NCBI RefSeq assembly: GCF_009827615.1
Contig: NZ_WTYU01000002.1
Coordinates: 124,001-188,000 of the forward strand
Source of the DNA: Allopontixanthobacter confluentis
Lineage (GTDB): Bacteria > Pseudomonadota > Alphaproteobacteria > Sphingomonadales > Sphingomonadaceae
Length of the DNA: 64,000 nucleotides
Reading direction: 5' to 3'
Part shown: positions 45,151-54,664 of the stretch, one piece after another
Numbering within the stretch: the first letter of the stretch is position 1
Layout of the letters: each line of letters opens with the position of its first letter
Program-made: the position numbers and the translations under genes
Notes under the pieces: generated by a model
The model's input: the letters and a program-made list of their open reading frames with translations, nothing else
Databases searched by the model: none
Told to the model about the DNA's origin: nothing

Positions 45151-47367
45151 TTAACGCTTGGCGCGCCAGCGCCTGATATAGGGATCGGTGGCGGACCCGC
45201 CCTGCTTCTGCAGGGCCGAAATGATCGTGCCACCAATATTGGCCGCTGCGCCCAGCACCGACCCTGCCGCTGCAACGGCCGGGCTGACCGGCGTGCCATC
45301 TGCCTTCTTCATATCGCCCGACAAATGCTTGGAAGCGTAACTGGCGCATTCCCCCAACGCCATCAGCGTGGCAGCCCCCAGATCGATGACATGATCTTCA
45401 TGCCCGTCATCACCAGCATGCAGGCCTGCCGCATCTCCATCCGCAGCACCAGTCTGTCCGCGATGCTCTCCGTCGCCATCACCAACTGGCGGCAATGCTT
45501 TGTATAATATCCCCGTTTTGAGAGGGTCATCCTCACCCCCGTCGGACAGGGCGCGGACCAGCCAATAGGCACCTTTCAACCAGTCCATCGTAAATTGCAT
45601 CGGCACCAGCAGCAGATATTCCGATAGCGAAAATTCCGCCTTGCCCAAGGGTGTTGCGCCTTCGGCGAGATGCGCTTTCCACTGGTCATATGCGGTCATT
45701 GCCAGCGCGCCATAGGCCAGCGGCATCAGCATCAGCTTGGCCGCGCGGAAACTGGCGGTGCTGTAGGTGGTGTGCGCAATCACGCGGATTTCTGGCCCCC
45801 GAATGCCCTTGCCAGTCAGCGCCGCATCGCGTTTCTGCAACGCCTTTGCTGCCTGGAAGCCTGACTGCACCGCCCCTTCGACAGTGGCCATGTCGACATC
45901 GGTCCGGCACAGGTCGCCGGCGAAGAAAACCCGCGGCATGGTGTTAGGATAGGCCGCTTCCGGCCGCCAGCCCCAGCTGCCGACACTGTTGAGAAACAGC
46001 GGATAATCGACATTGCTGCGCGCATTGGTGCGGTGCCAGTCAATATCGCAATCAGGGTCGCGCCAATGTTTGCCAATGTTGATGCCGGGGTAGAATTCCT
46101 TCAACTCCTGCAGCATCAGCCACCCCTGCCCGTTGCAACTGGCCGACGGGATGGACGCTGCATCCGATGCCGCGATGATGATGGCGGTTTTGCCGTCAAA
46201 ATCATGGTCGGACCAGAGCTGGGAGATATCCAGAACAGTGAGGCCATATTTCGATCCGCCAAGGCCAACGTGATCCTTGGGAAACAGATCCAGCTTGTGC
46301 TTGAAATACACATCCACCACCGGGATCGGCACGGCTGACATACGCTGCAATTGCGATAGCGATTGTTCGCAGGAAATCAGCCGCTTGCCCTCGGACGTGT
46401 GCTCATCCCCGCCCATCACCAGACTTGTGAGCGCGGCTGGCCCCACGGCCATGACCAGATAATCATAGCTGTTCACATGCGCCCGCTTGTCAGCAGGATT
46501 GCGTTTCCAGCGGATTTTCGGCCTGTCATCGCACAGCCGGACAGTGGACACAGTGGCGCCGGTTTCAATCCTGCATCCGCGCTTTTCCAGCTCTTCGCGC
46601 AGCGGCGCAATCAGCTGTTTGTCCAGACTGCCTTTCAGCAACCACGAAAAGGGCGAATTATCCGGGAATTTGAAACAGTGGCGCAGGAAATTCTGATAGG
46701 TCGCCGCTGCTGTTTCCTCGCTCTGGATCGACCAGATCAGCGTCAGGATGTAATTTTCCATCTCTGCCACATTCTCGGTCGAATAGCCGCGCGAATAGAT
46801 GAAGCCGTTGACGTCCAGCTTGTTCAGCTGGTCAAAACTGCTGCGGTCAAACGGATGGGCCGCCAGATCCAGCATCGAATAGCCAAGCAGGAAGGTTTCT
46901 GCCGGTGACAGAAGGCCCGATTGCATATTCTCGACCAGCGCTTCCATCGATGTGTTGTTCAGCAGCCGGGAATATTGAGCATCGCCTTTCCTGAGCATGC
47001 TGACGCCCTGGCGCGGCGAAAAATAATCGTCCCGTTTGCGGCCCAGATCATGTTCATAAAGATCCCAGAAATTATCATACCAGTCACAGAACATATGCGG
47101 GTAGACGTCCTGTTCAATCGCGGTTTTGTCGGCATTTTGCTGATCGGTTTTGGGCGCATTTTCGCCCGGCACCACGCGTTTGATTGACGATGCATTGCCG
47201 CCCAGCCGGTCATGCGCTTCATACAAGGTCACATCGAAGCCTGCGCTGCACAGCCGCATGGCTGCGCTCATCCCTGCCAGCCCGCCGCCAATGATGGCGA
47301 CCGTGTTGCCACCATCAGCAGGTTGGGCAGTGCCACGCTTTGCGGAATGTACACGTGCACCTGTCAT
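45151..47367 (-). CDS. FAD-dependent amine-oxidase/desaturase-like protein with a novel C-terminal extension
   Basis: The 738-residue protein starts with a dinucleotide motif (VAIIGGGLAGMSAAMRLCSAG, then YEAHDRLGGNASS), as in phytoene desaturases, hydroxysqualene dehydroxylases and amine oxidases. The matching C-terminal FAD motif (PRVFFAGDLCRTDVDMATVEGAVQSG in two parts) lies near residues 475-500. About 230 further residues are unusual: hydrophobic stretches around LMLMPLAYGALAMTAY and EYLLLVPMQFTMDWLKGAYW, a Gly/Asp/His-rich linker (GDGDGEHRG to GDDGHEDH), and a final Ala/Gly helix. This suggests a membrane-associated enzyme on lipid substrates. It overlaps the reductase gene upstream by ATGA (47364-47367) and is 59 bases from the synthase gene. 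Confidence 0.8.
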   Translation of the reverse strand: MTGARVHSAKRGTAQPADGGNTVAIIGGGLAGMSAAMRLCSAGFDVTLYEAHDRLGGNASSIKRVVPGENAPKTDQQNADKTAIEQDVYPHMFCDWYDNFWDLYEHDLGRKRDDYFSPRQGVSMLRKGDAQYSRLLNNTSMEALVENMQSGLLSPAETFLLGYSMLDLAAHPFDRSSFDQLNKLDVNGFIYSRGYSTENVAEMENYILTLIWSIQSEETAAATYQNFLRHCFKFPDNSPFSWLLKGSLDKQLIAPLREELEKRGCRIETGATVSTVRLCDDRPKIRWKRNPADKRAHVNSYDYLVMAVGPAALTSLVMGGDEHTSEGKRLISCEQSLSQLQRMSAVPIPVVDVYFKHKLDLFPKDHVGLGGSKYGLTVLDISQLWSDHDFDGKTAIIIAASDAASIPSASCNGQGWLMLQELKEFYPGINIGKHWRDPDCDIDWHRTNARSNVDYPLFLNSVGSWGWRPEAAYPNTMPRVFFAGDLCRTDVDMATVEGAVQSGFQAAKALQKRDAALTGKGIRGPEIRVIAHTTYSTASFRAAKLMLMPLAYGALAMTAYDQWKAHLAEGATPLGKAEFSLSEYLLLVPMQFTMDWLKGAYWLVRALSDGGEDDPLKTGILYKALPPVGDGDGEHRGQTGAADGDAAGLHAGDDGHEDHVIDLGAATLMALGECASYASKHLSGDMKKADGTPVSPAVAAAGSVLGAAANIGGTIISALQKQGGSATDPYIRRWRAKR

Positions 47368-48863
47368 ACAGCTTCCCCTTCATGTGCAAACGGCCCGCGC
47401 AGTCGCGGATTTTCAGCCATCCGCAACGAGGGACCAAGGCGCGACGCCGATCGAACGATATCCTTCAGCCAGGCCAGATGCCATGCCGGATCATCTGCCA
47501 TGGAGGCCCGCCAGCCGCGCTGCCAGGCGGCAAAATCACCCGCCACCGGATTGGCGCTGACTGGCCTTCCGGTAACCGCGCTGGCAATCATGGCGGCGCC
47601 ATTTTGCGCCAGATGGCGCGCAATGCTCCACCAGATTTGACCGGCCATGGCCAATGGCTGGACATTCAGCCCGCCAAAGGCGGTGCCGGAAATTTCCCCG
47701 AATGCACGGTCATGCTGCGCCTTTTCAAACCCCTGCCGCGTCGAACTGAAGCCGAATTCGGAAAAATGCCGGTTACGCAAAATGGTCGCGCAAAAGACCA
47801 GATATTGCATCACCGGGTCAAAATGGGCGCGAAAATCGCGATCATATCGGGCCATGTCCGCCTGTTCGAATTGGCCGCTTGCCAGTGCGGCGGCCACCGT
47901 GCGCGCGCCAATGATGGCTGATTCCATGCCCTGCGTGATGCCTTCGCCTGTCATCGGATCGACAAAGCCGCCGGCATCGCCCACCAGAATGCCGCCCGCA
48001 AAATGGTTGCGGGTGATGCCGCCATACATATGCACCGCCCCGCCCAAAGGCTTGCTGGCAATGCGCGCATTGGCACAGCCGGGATGGCGGATACGCAGGC
48101 GCTCCACCGCATCGCGGAAACTTTCCTGCACGGACAGGCCGAACCGGTCGCATGTTTCACTGAGCAGGCCCACACCCATGTTGGCGCGGCCCCCATGCAT
48201 CGGAAACATCCAGCCATAACCGGGGTAATGGTCTTCATCGAACCAAATGGTGGCTTCGCCCTCGTCCACTTCCACCCCTTCGATATAGACCCGCTGCGAT
48301 ACGCCGATATGGCGCCGGTCGGTACGGCGCAGGCCTGCACTATGGGCAACCATGGACTGGACGCCGTCTGCACCCACCACGATGGGCGCGGTCAATTCGC
48401 TGGTGCCGCCATGTTCCTTGATCGTGACGTGCATCAGCCCGCCCCTGCGTTCGACCGAAGACGCCGCGGTTGACCGGAACACGGTAGCGCCGGTTTTTTC
48501 CGCATTGGCTAGCAGCACAGTATCCAGCTCATGACGGGGGATGATGAACCCGTGGCCAGGCATTCCGTGGGCGCCATCATAATAGGGAATATCGCCGCGA
48601 TAGGGCATATGCGGGCCGAAATAGACCCGGTTATGGGTAATCGGCAGCCTGCTGCCGAACGCCAGATCACCGGTGCAGCCCATGGCTTGCAGAATGCGCA
48701 GACCGGCAGGTTCGACAAAATCGCCGCAGACTTTTTCACGCGGAAAACTGGCCCGTTCAATGACGGCAACCGAAATGCCCCGCCGCGCCAGCGACCACCC
48801 CATGGCAGAGCCAGCAGGGCCACCGCCGACGACTATTGCGTCAAACCGGCTCAATCGTGCCAT
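47364..48863 (-). CDS. Geranylgeranyl reductase-family flavoprotein
   Basis: The 499-residue protein has the group 1 flavoprotein signatures VVGGGPAGSAMGWSLARRG, REKVCGDFVEPAGL (the PxxKxCG motif of geranylgeranyl reductases), VVGADGVQS and VGDAGGFVDPMTGEGI. Family members reduce isoprenoid double bonds or halogenate/hydroxylate aromatic substrates. About 100 C-terminal residues beyond the usual 400 are of unknown role. It is the first gene of the operon; the start lies 237 bases from a divergent channel gene. The chemistry together with the synthase and the second flavoprotein suggests a modified isoprenoid product. Confidence 0.82.
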   Translation of the reverse strand: MARLSRFDAIVVGGGPAGSAMGWSLARRGISVAVIERASFPREKVCGDFVEPAGLRILQAMGCTGDLAFGSRLPITHNRVYFGPHMPYRGDIPYYDGAHGMPGHGFIIPRHELDTVLLANAEKTGATVFRSTAASSVERRGGLMHVTIKEHGGTSELTAPIVVGADGVQSMVAHSAGLRRTDRRHIGVSQRVYIEGVEVDEGEATIWFDEDHYPGYGWMFPMHGGRANMGVGLLSETCDRFGLSVQESFRDAVERLRIRHPGCANARIASKPLGGAVHMYGGITRNHFAGGILVGDAGGFVDPMTGEGITQGMESAIIGARTVAAALASGQFEQADMARYDRDFRAHFDPVMQYLVFCATILRNRHFSEFGFSSTRQGFEKAQHDRAFGEISGTAFGGLNVQPLAMAGQIWWSIARHLAQNGAAMIASAVTGRPVSANPVAGDFAAWQRGWRASMADDPAWHLAWLKDIVRSASRLGPSLRMAENPRLRGPFAHEGEAV

Positions 48864-49100
48864 TCATTCCCCCAACATACATCAAAATGCGCGCTGGACC
48901 CGCCCGCAGACTGTTCGCCGCGGGGCGGGATTGCAAGTGTTACTTCTTGCGCAAAGGAAACTGGGCCATAGTATGGTGATCCGGGGAGGCGGACCGATGG
49001 CGGCAACATTGTCTCGAAACAGCGATCAGCGCAGATTCCTGCTGCGGTGTCCGTGCCTGCCCAATGGCGGCCGCATCAGGCCCACAGGTGCCACCCGGCC

Positions 49101-49529
49101 ATGATCGCGGTATTCATCTCCATCGTTCTGGTCGCGGCGACCATCCTCATCCATTATGAAGCATTGCGGATGACGTCGCGCAGTTTTGTCCATTGGAAAA
49201 TACCGGTCAGGGCGCGCATTATCGTGGTGCTGGCGGTGGCGCAGATGTCCCATGCGTTGCAGGTGTTGCTTTATGCGTTGGTCTATCTGTGGCTGCACCA
49301 TCTTGATGGGAACGAATTCATTTCCGGCGCGGAAAATTTCAATCTGGAAAATGCGTTCTATTTTTCCATTTCATCCTACACCACGTTGGGCATTGGCGAT
49401 CTGGTGCCGCAGGGGCAGCTGCGGATAATCTCCGGGGTCGAGGCGCTGAACGGGCTGGTCATGGTCGGCTGGACGGCATCCTTCACCTATCTGACCATGG
49501 AAAAATTCTGGCACCTTCACCGGCACTAG
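49101..49529 (+). CDS. Small two-TM potassium channel-like protein
   Basis: The 142-residue protein has a hydrophobic N-terminal helix, a second around residues 40-66, then a pore loop SISSYTTLGIGDLVPQG, and a last helix near residues 104-128. The filter reads TLGIGD (95-100) where canonical potassium channels have TVGYGD; the Gly-x-Gly-Asp frame is kept. It lacks a cytoplasmic gating domain. It may tetramerise as a cation channel; the selectivity change is uncertain. The ATG at 49101 is preferred because upstream residues are not hydrophobic. Confidence 0.78.
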   Translation: MIAVFISIVLVAATILIHYEALRMTSRSFVHWKIPVRARIIVVLAVAQMSHALQVLLYALVYLWLHHLDGNEFISGAENFNLENAFYFSISSYTTLGIGDLVPQGQLRIISGVEALNGLVMVGWTASFTYLTMEKFWHLHRH

Positions 49530-49638
49530 ACGCAGGCGATATTTGCCTGCACCCTGATGCCCCTCCCCATGATAAAGCTGGCCCATGACGAAGCCGGCTG
49601 ACAAACCTGCCGAAAATCTGCCCTAGTTGGAAAATTGC

Positions 49639-51159
49639 ATGAGCCCTGATCCTGAAAATGTGCCGGTCATTGTCGGTGTCGGACAAATCAACGACCGTCC
49701 GGACACACCGCAAGGCGGCCTGCATTCCGGCGAGTTGATGGTGGCGGCGCTTGAGCGGGCTGATGCTGATGCAGGCGGCAACTGGCTGGGCGATTGCCAA
49801 TCGCTCGCACTGGTGGACCAGATTTCGTTCCGCAGCCTAAACCCGCTGACAGATTATGTGGCCGATGCCTGCGGGATGACACCCGTCATTGCCTATCAGA
49901 GCAAGGGCCCCAATGGCGACAGCCCGATCCTGCTGCTGAATGAAGCTGCGAATCGCATCGGGTCGGGCGAAATCAGCATTGCCGCCGTCACCGGCGGCGA
50001 AGCCTTGCGAACGGCGATGCAACTGGCGCGGGCTGCTGCGGCAGACAAGCATGCCGAAACCAATGCCGTGCGCGCTGTGTCCAGCCGCAAGACGCCCGGC
50101 TACCGCCAGACCTATGGCCTGTCCGCGCCGGTGGATTTCTACCCGCTTTATGAAAACGCCGGACGCGCAGCCTATGGCCAGACATTGGCAGAAGCGCAGG
50201 CCGAAAGCGGGGCCATCTGGTCGCAATTTTCAGAGGTGGCCAATGCCAATCCCCATGCCTGGATTCACCAACCGCGCAGCGCGGCTGAAATTATTGAACC
50301 CACGGCTGACAACCGCCCGATTGCGCACCCCTATACCAAGTTGATGGTCGCCAATTCCTCGGTCAATCAGGGCGCTGCATTCATCATTGCCAGCCTGGCC
50401 GAAACGCGCCGGCGCGGCGTGCCGCAAGAACGGCTGATCCATATCGGCTATGGCGCAGCTGCGCATGAAAGCGACGATTTTCTGGCGCGTGACCGGTATG
50501 ACCAGTCGCCCAGCATGGAGGTTTCCCTGCTGAAAACGCTGGAACTGAACCGGCTGTCGGTGAGTGATTTTGACCATGTGGAACTTTACAGCTGTTTTCC
50601 CTGCGTGCCGAAAATGGCACGGCGCATCATAAACTGGCCATTGGACAGGCCCGCCAGCGTGTTCGGCGGGCTGACATTCGGCGGCGGGCCAATCGGCAAT
50701 TATATGAGCCATGCGGTGGCCAGCATGGTCGATTGCCTGCGGGAAACCGGCGGCAAGGGGCTGCTATTCGCCAATGGCGGCTATGCCACGCATAATCACA
50801 CAATCGTGCTTTCAGCACAGCAGATGGACGGGGTCAGTTTTCCGCAGGACTTTGACTTTCAGGCCGAGGCCGATGCAGCGCGCGGCCCGGTGCCGGAACT
50901 GGAAAAGCATTATTGCGGGCCTGCCACCATTGAAAGCTACACCGTCATCTACGCGCGCGACGGTACGCCGGGGCATGGCGTGATTGTGGCGCGCACCCCT
51001 GGCGGGCAGCGCACCCTTGCCAATGTTCCTGCAAGTGACACGCAGGCAATTGCGATACTGACATCCGGAATGCACGAACCTGTCGGCATGGCGGGCCAGA
51101 TCAGCGCCCAAAATACCGATGCCGAAAACAGCATCCGGAACTGGTCCTTCACTGCATGA
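49639..51159 (+). CDS. Thiolase-fold protein lacking the nucleophilic cysteine
   Basis: The 506-residue protein matches SCP2/acetyl-CoA acetyltransferase-like proteins: VIVGVGQINDRP at the start, the helix containing VTGGEALRTA, and VELYSCFPCVPKM where thiolases have the NEAF/HxxF region. The position that normally carries the acylated Cys (CGSG-type) reads SKGPNGDSP, so classical thiolysis is not expected. The last 80 residues resemble a small OB-like domain (IYARDGTPGHGVIVARTPGG). The following CoA-transferase gene overlaps its stop by ATGA, so the two act together. Start at 49639; a TTG four codons upstream is possible. Confidence 0.75.
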   Translation: MSPDPENVPVIVGVGQINDRPDTPQGGLHSGELMVAALERADADAGGNWLGDCQSLALVDQISFRSLNPLTDYVADACGMTPVIAYQSKGPNGDSPILLLNEAANRIGSGEISIAAVTGGEALRTAMQLARAAAADKHAETNAVRAVSSRKTPGYRQTYGLSAPVDFYPLYENAGRAAYGQTLAEAQAESGAIWSQFSEVANANPHAWIHQPRSAAEIIEPTADNRPIAHPYTKLMVANSSVNQGAAFIIASLAETRRRGVPQERLIHIGYGAAAHESDDFLARDRYDQSPSMEVSLLKTLELNRLSVSDFDHVELYSCFPCVPKMARRIINWPLDRPASVFGGLTFGGGPIGNYMSHAVASMVDCLRETGGKGLLFANGGYATHNHTIVLSAQQMDGVSFPQDFDFQAEADAARGPVPELEKHYCGPATIESYTVIYARDGTPGHGVIVARTPGGQRTLANVPASDTQAIAILTSGMHEPVGMAGQISAQNTDAENSIRNWSFTA

Positions 51160-53465
51160 GCGCAAATGCGCCCGCTGTGGATGGTGAAGGCGGCGCAGTG
51201 ACAGGGCGGCCGCTGGCAGGCATCCGGCTGCTTGAACTCACGCAAGGGGCGATGGCTGCCATTGCGCGGTATTTTGCGGAATTGGGCGCTGACGTGATCC
51301 GGCTGGAACCTGCAAAGGGCGCAGCCGACCGGCGTGAAGGAATGATGGCGGCAAGCCCTTTCTCAGACGCCGCCAGCATCCCCTTTCACGCCGCCAATCT
51401 GGGCAAGCGGTCCGCGCCGGACACCTGTTTCGATACGCTGGTCGCGGATGCTGACATTCTGGTCATGCCGCACGGCGCGCGAGATGCCGAGGCGTTGCGC
51501 AAGGCGTATCCCCGGCTGGTCATCCTGTCCGTATCCGATTTTGGCGATACGCCGGGTTTTGCCCATTGGAAGGGGTCGGGCCCGGTCTTTCACGCCTTGT
51601 CGGGTGAATTGTCACGGTCTGGCCTGCCGGGCCGTGCGCCGCTGTTGCCGCCCGGCGATCTGGCAGTGGAATGCGCGATTGTTCAGGCTGTCTATGTGAC
51701 CATGGTTGCCTGCTGGCAGGCATTGCAGACCGGGCGCGGCGACCATGTGGATTTTTCCATTCTGGACGGCGCGGTGCAAGCGCTGGACCCGGGATATGGC
51801 GTGGGCGGCAGCGCCGCGGCAGGGGTGCGGCCCAGCGCTTTGCCGCGCGGGCGCCCGAATGCGGCGCATCTGTATCCGATCCTGCCGTGCAAGGATGGTT
51901 TTGTCCGCTTTTGTGTGATGGCCCCGCGCCAATGGCAGGGCCTGCTGCGCTGGATGGGGGAGCCTGCCGAATTTGCCGACCCTTCTTTCAATGCAATCAC
52001 CACGCGCTATGGATCGCCTGATCTGGTTCCTGCCATGGCCCGCTTTCTGGCCGGCATGACACGGCTGGAGGTAGAAGCAGGCGCACAGCAGCATGGCGTT
52101 CCGGCAGCGGCCCTGCTTGATCTGGACGAAGCGCTGCAAAGCCCGCAAATGACAGCGCGCAGCCCGTTCAAACCGGTGGAAATTGCACCGGGCCTTGCCG
52201 CCCCCTTCCCCGATGGGGTGATGGAAATTGACGGGTGCCGGATGGGTATTCGCAGCCCCGCCCCCTCGCTGCCAGACCGTAGCACAGTCTGGCATGAAAG
52301 CCCGCCGATGCCGCGCGGCAATGCGGCACCGCAGCGGCCCCTGAACGGCATCAAGGTGCTGGATTTTGGTGTCATCGTGGTGGGATCGGAAGCCGGACGG
52401 ATGCTGGCGGATCAGGGCGCGGATGTGATCAAGGTGGAATCCTCCACCTATCCCGATGGCCTGCGCCAGACAGCCGGGCCTGAACCTGTCTCTGCCTCCT
52501 ATGCCTCGGGCAATCGTAACAAGAAAAGTATCGCGATCAACATCAGGGACCCGCGCGGCAAGGCGCTGCTGCTGGATCTGGTGCGGCAATCCGATGTCAT
52601 CCTGTCCAATTTCAAAGGTGGCACGCTGGAATCGCTCGGGCTTGACCATGCCGCGCTCAAACATATCAATCCGCGCATTATCGTGACTGACAGTTCCGCC
52701 TATGGCCCGACCGGCCCCTGGGCGCGCCGGATGGGCTATGGGCCGCTGGTGCGCGCGTCTGCCGGGCTGACCATGCAGTGGCGCTATCCCCATGAAGAGA
52801 CGAGCTTTTCAGACGCAATCACCATTTATCCCGACCATGTCGCTGGCCGGATTGTCGCAATTGGGGTGCTGGCCTTATTGATCCGGCGGCGGCGCACCGG
52901 GCGCGGCGGACGGGTCAGTGTGAGCCAGGCCGAGGTTATGTTATGCCATCTGGGCAAGCAGATTGCTGCCAGGGCGCTGGGACTGGCGGGCGCGACGATT
53001 ACCAATGCGGACGAACATTCGCAGGTCTATCCCTGCGCAGGTGACGATGATTGGTGCGTTGTCACCATCCGCGGTGATGCCGACCGGCAGGCAATTTCCC
53101 GTGTGACAGGTGATGTTCCCCTGAACCAGTGGCTGGCGCACAGGCCCGCCAGCGAAGCGATGCAGAAGTTGCAGGAGGCGGGCGTTGCCGCAGGGGCAAT
53201 GCTGCGAATATCCGAGCTTCCCGATTTTGCCTATTTCAAGGCGCGCGGTTTTTTCCGCAGCACGCGACATCCCCATATCGCCGAAGCCGTTATCATGGAA
53301 AACGCGCCCGCACGCTTTGCGATGATGCCCGACCCGGCAGATGGCCCGGCCCCGCTTCTGGGCGAACATACGGAGGAATTGCTGCGCGAACGCCTTGGCA
53401 TCAGCGATGATGAATTGGCAGACTTGCTGGCACAAGAGGTGGTGGAACAGCACGCGGGAGGGTGA
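51156..53465 (+). CDS. Tandem-fused family III CoA-transferase (CaiB/BaiF)
   Basis: The 769-residue protein contains two CaiB/BaiF domains (about 18-365 and 390-755), joined by a Pro-rich linker. Each has a candidate catalytic Asp: Asp168 in LLPPGDLAVE and Asp560 in IYPDHVAG. The N-terminal domain is more diverged, lacking the GNRNKKSIAIN loop that the second has. Family III enzymes move CoA between carboxylates through an aspartyl-CoA ester and are usually dimers of 400-residue chains that interlock; this fusion would be an internal dimer. It is translationally coupled to the Cys-less thiolase and converges on an acyl-CoA dehydrogenase gene. Confidence 0.85.
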   Translation: MSANAPAVDGEGGAVTGRPLAGIRLLELTQGAMAAIARYFAELGADVIRLEPAKGAADRREGMMAASPFSDAASIPFHAANLGKRSAPDTCFDTLVADADILVMPHGARDAEALRKAYPRLVILSVSDFGDTPGFAHWKGSGPVFHALSGELSRSGLPGRAPLLPPGDLAVECAIVQAVYVTMVACWQALQTGRGDHVDFSILDGAVQALDPGYGVGGSAAAGVRPSALPRGRPNAAHLYPILPCKDGFVRFCVMAPRQWQGLLRWMGEPAEFADPSFNAITTRYGSPDLVPAMARFLAGMTRLEVEAGAQQHGVPAAALLDLDEALQSPQMTARSPFKPVEIAPGLAAPFPDGVMEIDGCRMGIRSPAPSLPDRSTVWHESPPMPRGNAAPQRPLNGIKVLDFGVIVVGSEAGRMLADQGADVIKVESSTYPDGLRQTAGPEPVSASYASGNRNKKSIAINIRDPRGKALLLDLVRQSDVILSNFKGGTLESLGLDHAALKHINPRIIVTDSSAYGPTGPWARRMGYGPLVRASAGLTMQWRYPHEETSFSDAITIYPDHVAGRIVAIGVLALLIRRRRTGRGGRVSVSQAEVMLCHLGKQIAARALGLAGATITNADEHSQVYPCAGDDDWCVVTIRGDADRQAISRVTGDVPLNQWLAHRPASEAMQKLQEAGVAAGAMLRISELPDFAYFKARGFFRSTRHPHIAEAVIMENAPARFAMMPDPADGPAPLLGEHTEELLRERLGISDDELADLLAQEVVEQHAGG

Positions 53466-53496
53466 GATTGAGCCATCCCGCGCACTTTCCGGCTGC

Positions 53497-54639
53497 TCAG
53501 ATGGAGCGGCTGATGACTTCCTTCATGATTTCGCTGGTGCCGCCGAAAATGCGGGTCACGCGGGCATCGCGCCACAGGCGGGCAATCATATATTCGTTCA
53601 TATAGCCCGCGCCGCCATGCAGTTGCAGCGCCGCATCGCACACGCGGCCCTGCAATTCGGTGTGCCACAGCTTGGCCGATGATGCTTCTGCGGTGGTCAG
53701 TTCGCCAGCGATATGCCGCTTCAGCGCCCAGTCGATATGCGCCCAGCCAACCTGCAATTCCGCCGCAATACCGGCAAGGGTGAATTTGGTGTTCTGAAAT
53801 TCGAACACGGTCTGGCCAAAGGCCTTGCGTTCCTTGGTAAACGATACCGCTTCATCAAAAGCGCGCTGCGCCCCTGCCTGGCAGCCGATGGCGATGGAAA
53901 TGCGTTCCTGCGGCAATTCTTCCATCAAGTGAATAAAACCGCGCCCTTCCTGGCCAAGCAGATTTTCCTTGGGTACGCGGACATCGGTGAAGAACAGTTC
54001 GGACGTATCGGCCGAATGCTGGCCGATCTTGTCCAGATTGCGTCCGCGCTCGAAACCGGGGGTGCCCGCATCCACCAGAATGAGCGATGTGCCCTTGGCG
54101 CCCTCTGCCGGATTGGTCTTGGCGACCACGATCACCACGTCGCAATTCTGGCCATTGGTGATGTAGGTTTTGGACCCGTTGATGATGTAATCATCCCCGT
54201 CCCGCTTCGCCGTGGTCCGCACGCCTTGCAAATCGGACCCTGCGCCCGGTTCGGTCATGGCGATGGCGGTGATGATATCGCCGGAAATCATGCCCGGCAG
54301 ATATTTCGCCTTCTGCTCTGGTGTGCCCAGCCGTTCGAAATAATTGGCCGTAATGTCGTTCTGCAGGGTGAAACCAGCTGATGATCCGAGGTAGGACAGT
54401 TCTTCGGCAATGACGGCATTATAGCCGAAATCGAGGCCCAGCCCGCCGTTTTCTTCCGCCACCGTAGGGCACAGCATCCCTGCTTCGCCCAATGCTTTCC
54501 ACGCCTCCCGCCCGACGATGCCTTCGGCTTCGTGCTGTTCCAGATAGGGCGTCATATGTTCGGCAAACACCTTGCGCACGGTATCGCGGAACATGTCGTG
54601 GTCTTCATTATAGGCAAAGCGTTTGGACATATCGAGCAT
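53497..54639 (-). CDS. Acyl-CoA dehydrogenase
   Basis: The 380-residue protein has the family signatures AMTEPGAGSDLQGVRT (FAD/substrate) and QLHGGAGYMNEYMIARLWRD followed by FGGTSEIMKE, where the last loop carries the usual catalytic Glu region. It oxidises an acyl-CoA to an enoyl-CoA with FAD. The ATG at 54639 is preceded by AGGAA at seven bases. It follows the racemase gene on the same strand 25 bases later and is part of a racemase-crotonase-dehydrogenase block for a branched or long-chain acyl-CoA of unknown identity. Confidence 0.9.
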   Translation of the reverse strand: MLDMSKRFAYNEDHDMFRDTVRKVFAEHMTPYLEQHEAEGIVGREAWKALGEAGMLCPTVAEENGGLGLDFGYNAVIAEELSYLGSSAGFTLQNDITANYFERLGTPEQKAKYLPGMISGDIITAIAMTEPGAGSDLQGVRTTAKRDGDDYIINGSKTYITNGQNCDVVIVVAKTNPAEGAKGTSLILVDAGTPGFERGRNLDKIGQHSADTSELFFTDVRVPKENLLGQEGRGFIHLMEELPQERISIAIGCQAGAQRAFDEAVSFTKERKAFGQTVFEFQNTKFTLAGIAAELQVGWAHIDWALKRHIAGELTTAEASSAKLWHTELQGRVCDAALQLHGGAGYMNEYMIARLWRDARVTRIFGGTSEIMKEVISRSI

Positions 54640-54664
54640 GGGGAAATTCCTGTCTTGAACCTGT

